A stretch of DNA of 64,000 nucleotides from Dechloromonas denitrificans (lineage in GTDB: Bacteria > Pseudomonadota > Gammaproteobacteria > Burkholderiales > Rhodocyclaceae), in the NCBI RefSeq assembly GCF_020510665.1, contig NZ_CP075187.1, positions 1,074,501 through 1,138,500 on the forward strand. Reading direction: 5' to 3'. A program made the position numbers and the translations under genes. Under the pieces are notes generated by a model. The model ran no database searches. It worked only from the letters and a program-made list of their open reading frames with translations, and had not been told where the DNA came from. Within the stretch, counting starts at the first letter, position 1, and the number at the start of each line of letters is the position of its first letter. Of this stretch, positions 35,001 to 45,040 are shown in pieces.

Positions 35001-35354
35001 GGCGTCGAGCAGCAGGATGTCGCTGTAGCGATAGTTGTTTTTGAGCGACGTCATGTGACGGCGCAGGCTGTCGGCATTGGTTTTGCCCTGCAGGAAGGCG
35101 TCGACCGCAGCAATGAAATATTCGCTTTCGGCCAGGACCTGGCCATCGGCGATGCGTTCATTGCGCCAGTTGGTAATCTGCTCCGATTTGAGCTCGCTGA
35201 TGGCCTGCAACTGGGCACCGACCTGATGCAACTGGTACTGGCGTTCGGCTTGATAAAGCAGGATGCCGCCGATCAGCAGAAAGCTGCAAATGGCGAACAG
35301 TGCCGGCAGCGCCCAGCGGCCGATAGGAACGGAGTCGATGGTGTTCTTGGTCAA
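32037..35354 (-). CDS. membrane hybrid histidine kinase (Cache-PAS-HisKA-HATPase-REC-HPt)
   Basis: This 1105-residue kinase has membrane helix 1 (14-34), a periplasmic sensor (about 40-300), helix 2 (302-324), PAS (about 345-460) and HisKA His508 ([14 protein letters not shown]). The HATPase N-box has Asn625, the receiver has Asp803 ([11 protein letters not shown]), and the C-terminal HPt domain has His958 ([14 protein letters not shown]). It therefore carries the full internal phosphorelay. Its stop region overlaps the hemerythrin kinase start, and its start overlaps the upstream kinase stop by ATGA. No DNA-binding output is present. The HD-GYP regulator at the head of the operon is the most likely output. 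Confidence 0.93.
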   Translation of the reverse strand: MTKNTIDSVPIGRWALPALFAICSFLLIGGILLYQAERQYQLHQVGAQLQAISELKSEQITNWRNERIADGQVLAESEYFIAAVDAFLQGKTNADSLRRHMTSLKNNYRYSDILLLDANGEARLSLNARNIAIPDSIHLVLEVSHHIHRATLSDLHIAPDNGQVHADVVVPLQSGTGNSARRVGTLLMQIDPSIHLFPILNAWPHPSLSAETLLVRRDGDHVLFLNELRQRSGTALRLRLPDSRQDIPSVMAVFGGVRGIVEGIDYEGSPVLASIQPVPDTSWYMVAKIAKDEALAEWQYASRLIIALTAGLLLTALIASAFVYQRRGLRRYRMLFETEAATRAEHQRFQVAFNSSPLCASITRVSDGRIVDANDNFLSNFGWRRSEMIGLTSMDVGLWPNTEIRQTFLDSLGPDGRVINHESIWKDHDGKIHHVEISASLIDIAGTTHILAFTADVTERRLAQAELEHYRRRLEAMVDERTYELAIAKEHAERASRAKSSFLANMSHEIRTPLNAVIGLTHLLLRDSDDPHQQERLGRITEAARHLLSVINDILDISKIEAEKLELEETDFSTQQVIDETLKMVEFKARDKGLALIAEISPDLPPGLHGDPLRVQQILLNFLTNAVKFTERGHVRLRVRVVSRQGSEIMLRCEVEDTGVGIPATIRPRLFKPFEQADDSTTRHFGGTGLGLAICRRLAQKMGGEAGVDSTPGEGSTFWVTLRLQLAKHALIARSTKANDDGEAEIRETRSSARILLAEDNPLNQEVALDMLAHAGLIADLAEDGQQAVAMASETDYDLILMDIQMPVMNGLEAARTILALPGRSTATIVAMTANAFTEDRLACLAAGMVDHLAKPVEPAALHDLLLRWLPATELCPPASAVTPPLEVHVASGPEKIVSQLTALPGFDIVTGLASLNGKPDKYVKLLEHYLQHHTDVDRAIRQALDNGDYPAVRHQAHTLKGAAAALGLSDTRQAAAELEQAVRHEEPLAKLETLFADLSLRHAAQREALAGVLGQSPVVSKTADQNPENALPILRQIGALLAEDNIRSIELARDNESQLRSLLGKDYARMIDHLETFDFPAALKIFKHYLAAHPELAEEATTWH

Positions 35355-38300
35355 GCGTTTTTCCCCGTGATTTCGTCAAGCAGCGCCAGGGCAGCTTCGA
35401 AATCGAAGGCCGAAACCTTTTCTTCGAACAGGCGAAAACGTGGGCCGAACAGCGCTCGCAGCGTTTCGGTCTGATGCTCGATCAACTCCTGGGCGCTCAT
35501 TTCCCCTTCGTGCAGTTGCTTGCGCAGATCGGCCAGCAGACGGGCGTGGTGCTGTGGCAGGGCCTGTTCAGGGTCGGGTAGGGCAGCCGTGTCGAGCAGG
35601 GCGTGCAACTGCTGACTGAGCGTGCCGTAGATTTGTTCGGTGTTTTTGAGCAGGACTTCGGTGGCGGACATTTCTATTTTGTCGCGAATCGCCATTTCGA
35701 GTTGGGCGGCTATTTTCTGTATTTCGGCGGCCCCCAGTGCGCCGGCGGCCCCCTTCAGGGAATGTGCCAGCCGGCGTGCTTCGTCGATGTTGCCATCACG
35801 CAGGTGCTGGCGAATCAGATCGAAATCGCCCGTATGATTTCTGGCAAATTTGCCGAGCAGCCGCTCGTAACTGGCAACCCGGCCACGCACGGCATTCAGG
35901 CCGAAAGCGTAGTCAAGACCAGGAATCTCGGCCAGGGTGGCGGGTGCAAAGACAACGGCTGCGCTGCTCGCTTCCGGGGGCGGTGAGGTGAGGTCGGTTG
36001 AGAGCCAGTGGGCCAGTGCGGCAAACAATACGTCCGGATTGACCGGCTTCGGAATGTGGTCGTTCATGCCTGCGGCGAGGCAGGTGTTTCGGTCGTCGTC
36101 GAAGGCATTGGCGGTCATGGCCAGAATCGGAATGCGGTGACCGACCGGTAGCTGGCGAATGTGGCGCGTCGCGGTGATGCCATCCATCACCGGCATTTGC
36201 ATGTCCATCAGGATCAGGTCGTAGTCGTTTTTCCCCACCATTTCGACGGCTTCTGCCCCGTTGACCGCGAGATCGGCTTGCAGGCCGACGCTGCGCAGCA
36301 GGTCGAGGGCGACCTCCTGATTGATCGGGTTGTCCTCGGCCAGCAGGATGCGGGATTGCCGGAAGTGGTCGGCCAGAATCTGGTCGGCATCGTCCATCAA
36401 GGCGGGCAGGCTTTCCTGCTGTCCGGATTGTCCACGTTGCACTCGCACGGTGAACCAGAACGTGCTGCCCCGGCCGGCACGACTGTTCAGGCCGGTTTCA
36501 CCGCCCATCAACTCTGCCAGCCGCCGGGCAATGGCCAGGCCGAGGCCGGTGCCGCCAAAGCGCCGTGTCGTCGAACTGTCCGCCTGTTCGAAGGCATCGA
36601 AAATGCGAGCCTGGTGGGCATCGGGAATGCCGATCCCGGTGTCGCTGACGGCAAAGCGGACGAGCAAGTCGTTGCCTGTCTGGGCAACCAGGCTGATGCT
36701 CAGCGAAATGCTCCCGCGCTCGGTGAATTTGATCGCATTGGTCAGGTAGTTGAGCAGTATCTGGCGAATCCGCAAGGGGTCGCCAAACAAGACTTCGGGC
36801 AAGGCCGGATCGATCGTTTTGTTGAATTCAAGACCGCGTGACTGCAAGCGATCGATGATCATCTGGGTGCTGTGGTCGACGATCTGGTTGAGGCTGAAAT
36901 GAAGTGGCTCGAGTTCGAGCTTGCCGGCTTCGATTTTTGAAATATCAAGAATCTGGTTGATGATCGTCAGCAAGTGGCGCGCCGCATCGCTGACCTTGCT
37001 GAGGCGATGCAGCTGGTTCTGGTCTCGTGTGCTGCGTTCGGCCAGATGCGTCAGGCCGATGATGGCATTCATCGGTGTGCGGATTTCGTGGCTCATGTTG
37101 GCCAGGAACGTGGTTTTTGCCTGGCTGGCCTGTTCGGCAGCTTCTTTTGCAGCGGCCAGCTCAGCGGTGCGTTCGCTGACCAGCATTTCAAGGTGGTTGC
37201 GATGATTTTCCAATTCCTGCTGATTCTGCTTTTGAACCGTGATGTCCTGCCAGATCGAGCTGATCATCGGCTTGCCGCCAACGTCGACGACCGCGACGCC
37301 GATGCGGGCGATCTGAATGCTGCCATCCTTGCGCCTGTGGCGATTCTCAAAGACCTGCCGGCCATGAACGATGATTTCTTTCAGGTAGCCGCGCAGGGCT
37401 GCTTCATCGAGGTCGACCTGAATGTCGAGCAGGTTCTTGCCGGCAAATTCTTCCCGGGTGTAGCCCAGGCTGCGCGTTGCCGATTCGTTGATTTCGAGGA
37501 ATTCCAGCGTTTCCGGATCGATCAGGCAAATGCCGTCCGGTGCGTGCGTCACAATGCTGCGGTACAGTTCCTCGCGCTCGCGCAGGGCTTCTTCAGCCGC
37601 CCGGCGCTCTGAAATGTCATCGATATAAACGACCAGATGCGGTACGCCTTCCATGTCGACCATTTCGGCCGACAGGCTAATCAGGCGTTTGCGTCCGTCA
37701 CGGCCGATGCCGACACTGTCGAAATTGAGTACGCGCTTGTCGCGGCGGAGAATTTCGACCATTTTACGGCGCTCTTCCGGGCTACCCCAAAGGCCCGCTT
37801 CCGTGGTCGTCTTGCCGAGCAGTTCTTCGCGCGTCCAGCCATATTCGCGCAGCAGGCGTTCATTGACATCGACCAGCTTGCCGTCGCTCATGCGCGTGAT
37901 GCATGAAGCCACCGGTGCCGCCCGGAAGGCTGTGGCCAGCCGCTTCTGCAAATCGGAAACGGCTGCCTCGGCGCGTTTGCGTTCGGAGATGTCGAGAATG
38001 AAGGCAAGCACGTAGGGAATATTGCTCAGGGTGACGATTTCGGCAGAAATACTGACGAAGATCGTGCGCCCGTCGCTCCTTAGCCATTCGGTCTGGTAAT
38101 CCTGAATCCGGCCGCTTTCTTTCAGTGCGGCGCGCCAGTTGTTGCGCTCCTCGGCGTTGAGCCAGAGGTTGAGTTCGGGGGCGCTGCGGCCGATCAGTCC
38201 TTCACTCTTGCAGCCGATCAGCTCGGCGTAGCGTGTATTGACTTCAAGATAGATCCCTTCCTCCACCGTACTCAGCGAAACAGCCGCCGGGCTGGCGTTG

Positions 38301-38986
38301 AAAGCAACTTCAAAGCGCTCCTGTAATTCGCGCATCTGGGTCATGTTGCGGCCGATGCCGAGAACGCCGACCAGGCGACCTTCGCCATCGCGCATCGGGG
38401 CTTTGGTCGTATTGAGTAATTCGCGATGGCCGTCGCAGGCAAAGCTGACCCATTCTTCATTGCTGCGTGGGCCGTTGGCGTGCAGCGCGGCTTGGTCGTT
38501 GGCGCGGAAGAACTCGGCCAGTTCGCGGTCGACGAAGTCAAAATCGGTTTTTCCGATAATGCTCGCCTCGTCAGCGCCGAAGAATTGTTCGAAGCGCTTG
38601 TTGCAGCTGAGATAAATCCCGTCAGGGTCTTTCAGCCAGATCAGATCGGGCAGCGTATCGAGCAGGGTGCGCAGTTGGGCCCGTTCGGCGTCGAGTTCCT
38701 CGGCGGCACGGTCGGCCAGCTCGCGGGCAGCCAGTTCGCCTTGCTGGCGGCGTTCGCTGCGCCCGAGCAGGCGCCGGATCAGCAGAACAAGCAGGCTTGC
38801 CGTGACGGCGATGAAAAGCCAGCCTTTCAGGATGTTGACCAGGACGTGCTGCTTGGGGTCAGGGAAGAGTTGCTCGGCCAGCTGATCCGAAATGAGGATC
38901 CAGAGCGAAGAAAAAATAACGTAAGGCACAACGACCAGCAATATCTCGCCGGTTGTACTTGATCCCTTGAGCGGGCGTTCGTTCAT
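35351..38986 (-). CDS. multi-PAS hybrid histidine kinase (4 PAS-HisKA-HATPase-REC-HPt)
   Basis: From ATG 38984-38986 the protein has 1211 residues; a GTG two codons earlier is possible, but AAGGGA is better spaced (9 bases) from this ATG. Two membrane helices (about 16-37 and 54-72) flank a very short periplasmic loop. Then come four PAS domains (about 105-222, 225-340, 350-465, 475-590), HisKA His633, HATPase Asn750, receiver Asp928 and HPt His1075. With almost no periplasmic part, signals are probably cytoplasmic or within the membrane. It is the second gene of the operon, 30 bases after the HD-GYP regulator. Confidence 0.93.
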   Translation of the reverse strand: MNERPLKGSSTTGEILLVVVPYVIFSSLWILISDQLAEQLFPDPKQHVLVNILKGWLFIAVTASLLVLLIRRLLGRSERRQQGELAARELADRAAEELDAERAQLRTLLDTLPDLIWLKDPDGIYLSCNKRFEQFFGADEASIIGKTDFDFVDRELAEFFRANDQAALHANGPRSNEEWVSFACDGHRELLNTTKAPMRDGEGRLVGVLGIGRNMTQMRELQERFEVAFNASPAAVSLSTVEEGIYLEVNTRYAELIGCKSEGLIGRSAPELNLWLNAEERNNWRAALKESGRIQDYQTEWLRSDGRTIFVSISAEIVTLSNIPYVLAFILDISERKRAEAAVSDLQKRLATAFRAAPVASCITRMSDGKLVDVNERLLREYGWTREELLGKTTTEAGLWGSPEERRKMVEILRRDKRVLNFDSVGIGRDGRKRLISLSAEMVDMEGVPHLVVYIDDISERRAAEEALREREELYRSIVTHAPDGICLIDPETLEFLEINESATRSLGYTREEFAGKNLLDIQVDLDEAALRGYLKEIIVHGRQVFENRHRRKDGSIQIARIGVAVVDVGGKPMISSIWQDITVQKQNQQELENHRNHLEMLVSERTAELAAAKEAAEQASQAKTTFLANMSHEIRTPMNAIIGLTHLAERSTRDQNQLHRLSKVSDAARHLLTIINQILDISKIEAGKLELEPLHFSLNQIVDHSTQMIIDRLQSRGLEFNKTIDPALPEVLFGDPLRIRQILLNYLTNAIKFTERGSISLSISLVAQTGNDLLVRFAVSDTGIGIPDAHQARIFDAFEQADSSTTRRFGGTGLGLAIARRLAELMGGETGLNSRAGRGSTFWFTVRVQRGQSGQQESLPALMDDADQILADHFRQSRILLAEDNPINQEVALDLLRSVGLQADLAVNGAEAVEMVGKNDYDLILMDMQMPVMDGITATRHIRQLPVGHRIPILAMTANAFDDDRNTCLAAGMNDHIPKPVNPDVLFAALAHWLSTDLTSPPPEASSAAVVFAPATLAEIPGLDYAFGLNAVRGRVASYERLLGKFARNHTGDFDLIRQHLRDGNIDEARRLAHSLKGAAGALGAAEIQKIAAQLEMAIRDKIEMSATEVLLKNTEQIYGTLSQQLHALLDTAALPDPEQALPQHHARLLADLRKQLHEGEMSAQELIEHQTETLRALFGPRFRLFEEKVSAFDFEAALALLDEITGKNA

Positions 38987-39016
38987 TGTCACGTATCCCT
39001 TGCTCGTCCGGCGGGT

Positions 39017-40102
39017 TTATTCCGCGTAGGTGTTGGCGATCATCGTGAATTTTTCGAATTCCTGATTGAATGCGGTCACGATATCAGGATCGAAATGCTT
39101 GCTGCTGCCGTCAAGAATGATTTGCCGTGCCTGTTCGTAAGGCATGGGCGGCTTGTAGACGCGCTGGCAGATCAGGGCATCGAATACGTCGGCCAGGGCC
39201 ATCAATCTTGCCGCAATCGGAATCCTGTCGCCGGAAAGCCCTTCCGGGTAGCCGCTGCCGTCCCATTTTTCATGATGGAAATGGGCAATTTCCTTGGCGA
39301 TGGCAAGAAATTCAACCGGTTTTTCCGCATCTTTTTCTGCTTGGGCAATGGCATTACTGCCCAGAATCGCATGCGTTTTCATGATTTCCCACTCTTCCGG
39401 CGTCAGTTTGCCCGGTTTGAGCAGCACATGGTCGGGAATGCCGACTTTGCCGATGTCGTGCAGAGGCGCCGACTTGGCGAGCGCATCAATCGTCCGGTCA
39501 TCAAGATAGCCGGCAAAGCGCGGGTGGTATTTCAGGCTGTTGGCCAGGGTGCGGACATATTCCTGGGTTCGGCGCAGGTGATTGCCGGTTTCAGGGTCGC
39601 GCGTTTCAGCCAGTCGGGCCAGGGCGTGGATACTGACTTGCTGGATCAGCTGGTTTTCACCCATCCGGCGCGAGACTTCGGCTTCGAGAAAGCTGTTCTG
39701 GTCTTTCAGGAAATCGCGTGCCTGCTTGAGTTCAAGGTGGGTCCTGATCCGGGCCAGCACAATGGCTGGGCGCAGCGGCTTGGTGATGTAGTCGACGGCG
39801 CCGCAGGCCAGTCCGTGTTCCTCATCCTCGGTCGCATCCATGGCGGTGACGAAAATGACCGGAATGTGGCGGGTTTCGGGGTCGGTACGCAGTGCTGCAA
39901 GCACATCGTAGCCGTCCATTTCCGGCATCATCACATCAAGCAGGATGAGGTCCGGTTGTGGCGTACCGTGGGCAATCTGGAGCGCACGTCGGCCGGAGTT
40001 GGCGGCACGGACGCGGTAGGCCGGTTGCAACAGCTCACCGAGAACGCTGAGATTCTCCGGTGTGTCATCGACAATCAGTACGGTCGGCTGCCTGGCGGCC
40101 AT
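39017..40102 (-). CDS. RpfG-like response regulator with HD-GYP c-di-GMP phosphodiesterase domain
   Basis: This 361-residue protein has a receiver domain with Asp56 (LLDVMMPEMDG) and Lys108, a helical linker (120-155) and a canonical HD-GYP domain: His215-Asp216 in HDIGKVGIPD, HHEKWDGSGYP at 276-286, and the ADVFDAL helix. It should degrade c-di-GMP when phosphorylated. It heads a four-gene minus-strand operon with three histidine kinases, so it is the obvious shared output. An SD (TGGAGA) precedes the ATG. In contrast to the HD-GYP protein at 18260, every catalytic motif here is intact. Confidence 0.95.
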   Translation of the reverse strand: MAARQPTVLIVDDTPENLSVLGELLQPAYRVRAANSGRRALQIAHGTPQPDLILLDVMMPEMDGYDVLAALRTDPETRHIPVIFVTAMDATEDEEHGLACGAVDYITKPLRPAIVLARIRTHLELKQARDFLKDQNSFLEAEVSRRMGENQLIQQVSIHALARLAETRDPETGNHLRRTQEYVRTLANSLKYHPRFAGYLDDRTIDALAKSAPLHDIGKVGIPDHVLLKPGKLTPEEWEIMKTHAILGSNAIAQAEKDAEKPVEFLAIAKEIAHFHHEKWDGSGYPEGLSGDRIPIAARLMALADVFDALICQRVYKPPMPYEQARQIILDGSSKHFDPDIVTAFNQEFEKFTMIANTYAE

Positions 40103-40219
40103 GTGTTTTCTCCAGTCATGCCAAGAGTGGCGACTTTGTCAGAATTATCACCTTGAACTGCCAATATTGCTACTGATCGAAGTTGCTTTATCTCTGCGCC
40201 GATGATTTGCCGGAAATTT

Positions 40220-41089
40220 TCAGCTTGGACGTAGTGTTCCCATCAGCCGGTGATAAACCGCAAAGCGCCTTTCGTTGATTTTTCCGGCGTTGACCGCGGC
40301 AGTCAGGGCGCAATCGGGTTCGCGGTTGTGCTGGCAGTCGCGGAAGCGGCACTGGCCGAGGAAGGGCCGAAATTCGCGGAAGGCATATTCGATGTCCTGG
40401 CGATCCAGGTGGCCCAGGCCGAATTCCTGCAGGCCGGGGGAGTCGATCAGGTGGCTTTCGCTGTCGAGGTGGTAAAGCGTGGCGTGCGTTGTCGTGTGTT
40501 TGCCGGAATCCAGCGCCAGTGAAATTTCACGGGTTGCGGCGTTGGCTTCCGGGACCAGTGCGTTGACCAGTGTCGATTTGCCCATGCCGGACTGGCCAAC
40601 CAGCACGCTGGTGACGCCGTGCAGCGATGGGCGGAGGTCTTCGGCGTGTGCCAGGGCCGAGAGTTCGAGAATGGGGTAGCCGATCTCGGCAAATATTTTC
40701 AGGCGCTCACGAGCGGCCGGGAGCTTGTCGCTCAGATCGCATTTGTTGAGAACGATGAGCGGGCGAATTTCTTCGCTCTCGGCGGCCAGAAGCGCCCGCG
40801 TCAGCAACTCGTCGGAAAACGCCGGTTCGGTCGCCACCACCACCACCAGTTGATCGACATTGGCGGCGATCAGCTTCTGTTTGTGCTCGTTCGAGCGGTA
40901 CAGCAGGCTGGAGCGAGGCTGGATGCCTTCGATGACGCCTTGATTGTCGGAGGTGCGCTCGATATCGAGCCGGTCGCCGCAGACGACTTCACTTTTCTTG
41001 CCGCGCGGCACGCAAGGCAGGCGCGTGCCATCGGGGAGTTCGACAACATATTGACGACCGTGGGCGGCAATGACGCGACCTTCCATCAT
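40220..41089 (-). CDS. rsgA: ribosome small subunit-dependent GTPase A
   Basis: RsgA (289 residues) is a circularly permuted GTPase that checks late 30S assembly. An N-terminal OB domain is followed by G4 (NKCD) before G1 (GQSGMGKST) and G3 (DSPG), which shows the permuted order. The C-terminal zinc finger is visible as CRFRDCQHNREPDC. The start ATGATG overlaps the M48 protease stop. The pair with oligoribonuclease on the other side of the protease is common in Proteobacteria (rsgA-orn neighbourhood). Confidence 0.96.
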   Translation of the reverse strand: MMEGRVIAAHGRQYVVELPDGTRLPCVPRGKKSEVVCGDRLDIERTSDNQGVIEGIQPRSSLLYRSNEHKQKLIAANVDQLVVVVATEPAFSDELLTRALLAAESEEIRPLIVLNKCDLSDKLPAARERLKIFAEIGYPILELSALAHAEDLRPSLHGVTSVLVGQSGMGKSTLVNALVPEANAATREISLALDSGKHTTTHATLYHLDSESHLIDSPGLQEFGLGHLDRQDIEYAFREFRPFLGQCRFRDCQHNREPDCALTAAVNAGKINERRFAVYHRLMGTLRPS

Positions 41090-42330
41090 GCTGTGTGTCC
41101 TTGCAGGTGGGCGATACGCTGGGCGGCTGGTGGGTGCGAGTCGTAGAGCAGCGAGTGCAGCGGGTCGGGCGTCAGTGTCGAGGCATTGTCTTCGTACAGT
41201 TTGACCAGTGCCCGGACCAGGTCGCCGGCACTGGCGTGTTCGGCGGCGTAGGCATCGGCTTCGAATTCGTTGCGGCGCGACAGGTAGCTGCCGAGCGGTG
41301 CCAGCGGAAAGGTGAAGGCCGGGATGACGAGGAAGAACAGGACCAGGGCCAGCGCCGTATTTTGGGCCGGTACGCCGAGACCGTTGTAGAACCAGGCGGC
41401 GTCGATCAGTTGTCCGAGCAGCCAGAGGAAGCCGAGCGAGACGGCAAACATCAGTACGATGCGCTGGAGGATGTGGCGTTTGCGAAAGTGGCCCAGTTCA
41501 TGGGCCAGAACGGCTTCGACTTCGGTCGGTGCGAGGCGCGACAGCAGGGTGTCGAAGAAGACGATCCGCTTGTTGTTGCCGAAGCCGGTGAAGTAGGCGT
41601 TGCCGTGGCTTGAACGTTTCGAACCGTCCATCACGAACAGGCCGCTCGAGCGAAAGCCGCAACGGGCCAGCAGGGCTTCGATCCGGGTTTTCATCTCGCC
41701 ATCTTCGAGCGGCGAGAATTTGTTGAACAGCGGCGCGATCCAGGTCGGGTAGATGAACATGATCAGCAGATTGAAAGCGGACCAGAAGAGCCAGACGTAA
41801 AACCACCAGGCACTACCCATGGCCGTCATCAACCAGAGTACGGCCAGGATCACCGGTGTGCCGATCAGCAGGCCGATCAGGCTTTGCTTGAGCAGGTCGG
41901 AGAAGAACAGGCCGAGGCTCATCCGGTTGAAGCCGTGGCGGGCTTCGATGACGAACTGGCGATAAAGCGAAAAAGGCAGGTCGATGATTGCCGAGACAAG
42001 CATGACGCTGAAAATGATGGCCAGCCCGTAGCTCAGGCCATCCAGCCGGCTCGTCCAGAAATCGTGCAGCCATGCCAGTCCGCCACCCAGGGTCAGGGCG
42101 AGGAGCAGGGCGGCATCAACCAGCGTGGTCTGCAAACTGAATTTGCTGCGGTCGACGGTGTAATCGGCTGCTTTTTGATGAGCCGGCAGGCTGATCCGTT
42201 CGGCAAACTCACCCGGTACATTGGTGCGGTGGGCGCTGACAAAGCGGATGTGACGCAGGGTCAGCCACAGGCGGGCCGACAGGGTCAGCGTGAAGGCGGC
42301 AAGAAACAGGAGGGTAAATTGGGATGTCAC
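41086..42330 (-). CDS. Ste24-like M48 family membrane metallopeptidase
   Basis: The 414-residue protein has several membrane helices (about 5-25, 70-90, 100-120, 150-195, 290-315, 325-350) and the zinc site HELGH in the cytosolic loop; [11 protein letters not shown] downstream supplies the third ligand Glu. This is the CAAX prenyl protease 1 (Ste24/HtpX superfamily) architecture. In bacteria such enzymes act in membrane protein quality control; no prenylated substrate is expected. Its stop overlaps rsgA by four bases, and it is divergent from orn with 56 bases between starts. Confidence 0.93.
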   Translation of the reverse strand: MTSQFTLLFLAAFTLTLSARLWLTLRHIRFVSAHRTNVPGEFAERISLPAHQKAADYTVDRSKFSLQTTLVDAALLLALTLGGGLAWLHDFWTSRLDGLSYGLAIIFSVMLVSAIIDLPFSLYRQFVIEARHGFNRMSLGLFFSDLLKQSLIGLLIGTPVILAVLWLMTAMGSAWWFYVWLFWSAFNLLIMFIYPTWIAPLFNKFSPLEDGEMKTRIEALLARCGFRSSGLFVMDGSKRSSHGNAYFTGFGNNKRIVFFDTLLSRLAPTEVEAVLAHELGHFRKRHILQRIVLMFAVSLGFLWLLGQLIDAAWFYNGLGVPAQNTALALVLFFLVIPAFTFPLAPLGSYLSRRNEFEADAYAAEHASAGDLVRALVKLYEDNASTLTPDPLHSLLYDSHPPAAQRIAHLQGHTA

Positions 42331-42386
42331 TGAGTGAAGGCCGAAGCTGTGAGAAAATCTGGGTTTTTACGAATTCGGGCAATTAT

Positions 42387-42947
42387 ATGGCAGGGAATGC
42401 AAACAACCTCGTCTGGCTGGATATGGAAATGACCGGTCTGAATCCGGATGGCGACCGGATCATCGAAATGGCCATGGTGGTGACCAATTCCGAGCTTGAA
42501 ATGGTCGCAGAGTCGCCTTCGTGGGTGGTGCATCAGTCCGATGAGCGACTGGCAGCGATGGATGAGTGGAACCAGAAGACGCACGGCCGTTCCGGGTTGA
42601 TCGACAAGGTCAAGGCGTCGACCATGAATGAGGCCGAGGTCGAGCAGGCCGCGCTGGAGTTCCTGAAGAAGTATTCCTCCAAGGGAAATTCCCCGATGTG
42701 CGGCAATTCAATCGGCCAGGATCGCCGTTTCATGGCGCGCTACATGCCGACCCTGGAAGACTTTTTCCACTATCGCAATCTTGATGTCAGCACTTTGAAA
42801 GAGTTGTGCAAGCGCTGGCAGCCCGAGATTTACAAGGGCTTCAAGAAGAAGAGCAAACATACGGCGATGGCCGATATTTACGAGTCGATCGATGAGTTGA
42901 AGTATTACCGCGAGCATTTCCTGGCCAAGCCGCAAGGTGGCCAGTGA
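42387..42947 (+). CDS. orn: oligoribonuclease
   Basis: Orn (186 residues) is a DEDDh 3'-5' exoribonuclease that degrades 2-5 nt RNA and pGpG, the product of c-di-GMP breakdown, which fits the several c-di-GMP proteins in this window. Asp12 and Glu14 (WLDMEMTG) form the first motif, [10 protein letters not shown] the second, and [10 protein letters not shown] carries the catalytic His and final Asp. The frame opens at 42324, but ATG 42387 ([15 protein letters not shown]) matches the family start. No strong SD is seen. An intrinsic terminator follows. Confidence 0.96.
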   Translation: MAGNANNLVWLDMEMTGLNPDGDRIIEMAMVVTNSELEMVAESPSWVVHQSDERLAAMDEWNQKTHGRSGLIDKVKASTMNEAEVEQAALEFLKKYSSKGNSPMCGNSIGQDRRFMARYMPTLEDFFHYRNLDVSTLKELCKRWQPEIYKGFKKKSKHTAMADIYESIDELKYYREHFLAKPQGGQ

Positions 42948-42968
42948 TCGTCATTCGCTGAAATCAGG

Positions 42969-42995
42969 ATTCCCGCTGCGGCGGGAATTTTTTTT
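42969..42995 (+). terminator. intrinsic terminator of orn
   Basis: ATTCCCGC (42969-42976) pairs with GCGGGAAT (42981-42988) around TGCG, followed by a long T run. On the minus strand it lacks a T run, so it serves orn only. Confidence 0.9.
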
Positions 42996-43011
42996 GGGTG
43001 TTCGGTTGCGG

Positions 43012-44646
43012 TCAACGCTGCAACAAGCGGAATTTTTCCTTGCGGTCACCCGGACGGCTGCCTTCCCATACCTTGGTCCAGTGGCCTCCCGGTGCGGCCA
43101 GTTCGCGTTTGGTATCTCCTCCGACAAGCAGCCAGTCACAGGATTTACCGGCTGGCGTATCGAATGATGCGGGTTCAATGCCGACGAAGTAGGCGAGCGA
43201 AGCGCGTTGGGCATCGGTCAGGCCGCGTTCGGCCAGGCAGCCATGATCATCCGGCAGGGCGCGGGCGATGGCCTGGGCAACCGGGCGATAGCTTTTGCCG
43301 TAGTCGAACCACGGCAGAATCAGCGTCGTTGCCAGCAGCCACAAAGTCGTGAAGCCCAGTGTCCAGTGTGTCAGGCTGCGATAGGGGGAGCGCGGTGCGG
43401 TGACGATCAGCCAGGCCCACCAGAATGTTGCAGCCAGGCCGATGAGCAAGGCGAAGCCGTCGAGATGGCCGATAAAACCGGGGCGCAGAATGGTGACGCG
43501 AGTAGCCAGTTTGGCTGGCCAGCCAAGTGCCATGGCCGACCAGCAAAGCCAGACCAGCCCGACAAACAGGCTGAAGGTCATCATCGCAAACCAGTCAAAT
43601 GCATTGGCTGCCCCGCGGCGCAGTGTGAGCGCACCCGGTGTGGCAAGCAGGGCGAGTGGCGGCAGCATCAGCAAGGCGGGAATTTCACGCGGGCGGTAAG
43701 CCAGGGCGAGCAGTAATAACGTGATCAGCAAAAACACCAGGGGTAGCAATTGCGGTGCGGCCGAGATGGCTTTGCGCCGGGTCCATAGCGTCCAGGCGGC
43801 CAGGGGCAGGGCAGGAAAGGCAAACCAGGGCAGCATGGAGAGGAAGCGACCGGCCCCGCCTGGTGAAAATGGGGTTTTCAGCGGAGCCAGTTCGGTGGCC
43901 AGCCAGCCATGAAAACGGGCCGGTTCAAAGTAGAGCAACAGGGCCGGCCAGGGCAATATGAGCAGCCCGGCAATGACCAGGCCGACAAGCAGCGTCTGCA
44001 ATGCTTTCGGGCGGTCCGGCGAGAGCCACCAGGCGAGCGGGGCGATGGCAAGCAGGGGGAGTGTTGGGGCGATACCGGTACCCAGCAGGCAGCCAGCAAT
44101 TGCGATGCCGTAGAAAACGCCGGTCAGTCGCGGACGGCGGCCAATCGCCGCCAGTGCGCCCAGTGTGCCGGCATAAGCCGCCAGGCCGATCAGCATCGGC
44201 TGGGCATCGTGAGCATGGAAAAGCAGGCCGGCACAACCCGCCAGCAGCAGCGGACTGGCCGCTGCACTGTCCTGGCCGTATAACTCGCGGCCGGCATAGT
44301 ACAGGCCGGTCAGTGCGAGGGCGACCCAGATGCCGCTGGCCAGTCGCATGGCTTCATGCAGCGGCAACAGCCAGCCGAACAGCTTGCCGGTCAGTGCGGC
44401 GCTCCAGTAATAGAGCGGGGGTTCGTGGAAAGCGCGACCGGCCAGGTCGGGCGACAGCCAGTCGCTGTAGGACAGCATGTGCCAGGCCGTGCCGATATGG
44501 ATGGCGTCTTCGCCTTTCCATGGGTCGCGGCCAAACAGGCCCGCCAAGACATAAAAAGCCAGGATTGCAGCCAGCACCCAGCCGGCCGGAGGTAGGCTGA
44601 TGCCACGCCGGATCAGTGAGAGCGGGTGTGTGGTGTGATCAGGCAT
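43012..44646 (-). CDS. ArnT-like (GT39/GT83) membrane glycosyltransferase
   Basis: This 544-residue protein has about 11-12 hydrophobic helices. The first periplasmic loop, GRDPWKGEDAIHIGTAWHML, carries the acidic pair typical of ArnT/PMT-type enzymes that transfer sugars from a polyprenyl-phosphate donor to lipid A or proteins. A C-terminal soluble part of about 100 residues includes YFVGIEPASFD. ATG 44644-44646 is used; a GTG at 44655 is an alternative. No SD is visible and the rpmE terminator lies only 15 bases upstream (see findings). The acceptor is unknown; no arn operon is adjacent. Confidence 0.83.
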   Translation of the reverse strand: MPDHTTHPLSLIRRGISLPPAGWVLAAILAFYVLAGLFGRDPWKGEDAIHIGTAWHMLSYSDWLSPDLAGRAFHEPPLYYWSAALTGKLFGWLLPLHEAMRLASGIWVALALTGLYYAGRELYGQDSAAASPLLLAGCAGLLFHAHDAQPMLIGLAAYAGTLGALAAIGRRPRLTGVFYGIAIAGCLLGTGIAPTLPLLAIAPLAWWLSPDRPKALQTLLVGLVIAGLLILPWPALLLYFEPARFHGWLATELAPLKTPFSPGGAGRFLSMLPWFAFPALPLAAWTLWTRRKAISAAPQLLPLVFLLITLLLLALAYRPREIPALLMLPPLALLATPGALTLRRGAANAFDWFAMMTFSLFVGLVWLCWSAMALGWPAKLATRVTILRPGFIGHLDGFALLIGLAATFWWAWLIVTAPRSPYRSLTHWTLGFTTLWLLATTLILPWFDYGKSYRPVAQAIARALPDDHGCLAERGLTDAQRASLAYFVGIEPASFDTPAGKSCDWLLVGGDTKRELAAPGGHWTKVWEGSRPGDRKEKFRLLQR

Positions 44647-44660
44647 TTTTTGCACAAATG

Positions 44661-44688
44661 AAAAAGGCAGCCGAATGGCTGCCTTTTT
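44661..44688. terminator. intrinsic terminator of rpmE (symmetric)
   Basis: AAAAAGGCAGCC (44661-44672) pairs with GGCTGCCTTTTT (44677-44688) around GAAT. In the minus direction it ends rpmE with a T5 tail. It stands between rpmE and the glycosyltransferase start. Confidence 0.85.
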
Positions 44689-44706
44689 GCGTCCTGTTCA
44701 GAGCGA

Positions 44707-44928
44707 TCAGGCAGCAGCCTTGCCGCGCATGGCGCCGAACTTCTGGTTGAACTTTTCAACGCGACCGGCGGTGTCGACGATCTTCTGCTTGCCGGTGTAG
44801 AACGGGTGGCAGAGCGAGCAAACTTCGACGTGAAGGTCTTTCTTCATGGTCGACTTGGTCGTGAAGTTGCTGCCACAGGAGCAGGAAACCTTCAGATCAT
44901 TGTATTCAGGATGGATGGCGGCTTTCAT
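44707..44928 (-). CDS. rpmE: 50S ribosomal protein L31 (zinc-binding type)
   Basis: L31 (73 residues) starts [19 protein letters not shown]. It keeps four cysteines (16, 18, 37 and 40), so it is the zinc-containing C+ form used when zinc is plentiful. In many bacteria a C- paralogue replaces it under zinc starvation; none is seen here. The gene lies downstream of rho, has a well-formed promoter in the intergenic palindrome, an SD AAAGGA before the ATG, and a strong terminator. Confidence 0.97.
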   Translation of the reverse strand: MKAAIHPEYNDLKVSCSCGSNFTTKSTMKKDLHVEVCSLCHPFYTGKQKIVDTAGRVEKFNQKFGAMRGKAAA

Positions 44929-44976
44929 TTTGTGTCCTTTCGTTACGCGACCGGCGGATGTGGCCGACCTGGAAAA

Positions 44977-45004
44977 CGCGTGATTATCCTCTAATAATCA
45001 CGCG
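44977..45004 (-). repeat. 11-bp perfect palindrome between rho and rpmE; weak rho terminator or operator
   Basis: CGCGTGATTAT (44977-44987) pairs with ATAATCACGCG (44994-45004) around a 6-base loop. Downstream on the minus strand it is followed by TTTT only. It also covers the spacer and -10 of the predicted rpmE promoter. Confidence 0.75.
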
Positions 45005-45011
45005 CTTGCAA
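44983..45011 (-). promoter_or_regulatory. sigma-70 promoter of rpmE
   Basis: On the minus strand TTGCAA (45011-45006) and GATAAT (44988-44983) are spaced by exactly 17 bases. The promoter lies inside the palindrome at 44977-45004, about 50 bases upstream of the rpmE start. Confidence 0.6.
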
Positions 45012-45040
45012 TATAAATCGGGATATGGTTTTTGCTGGGC

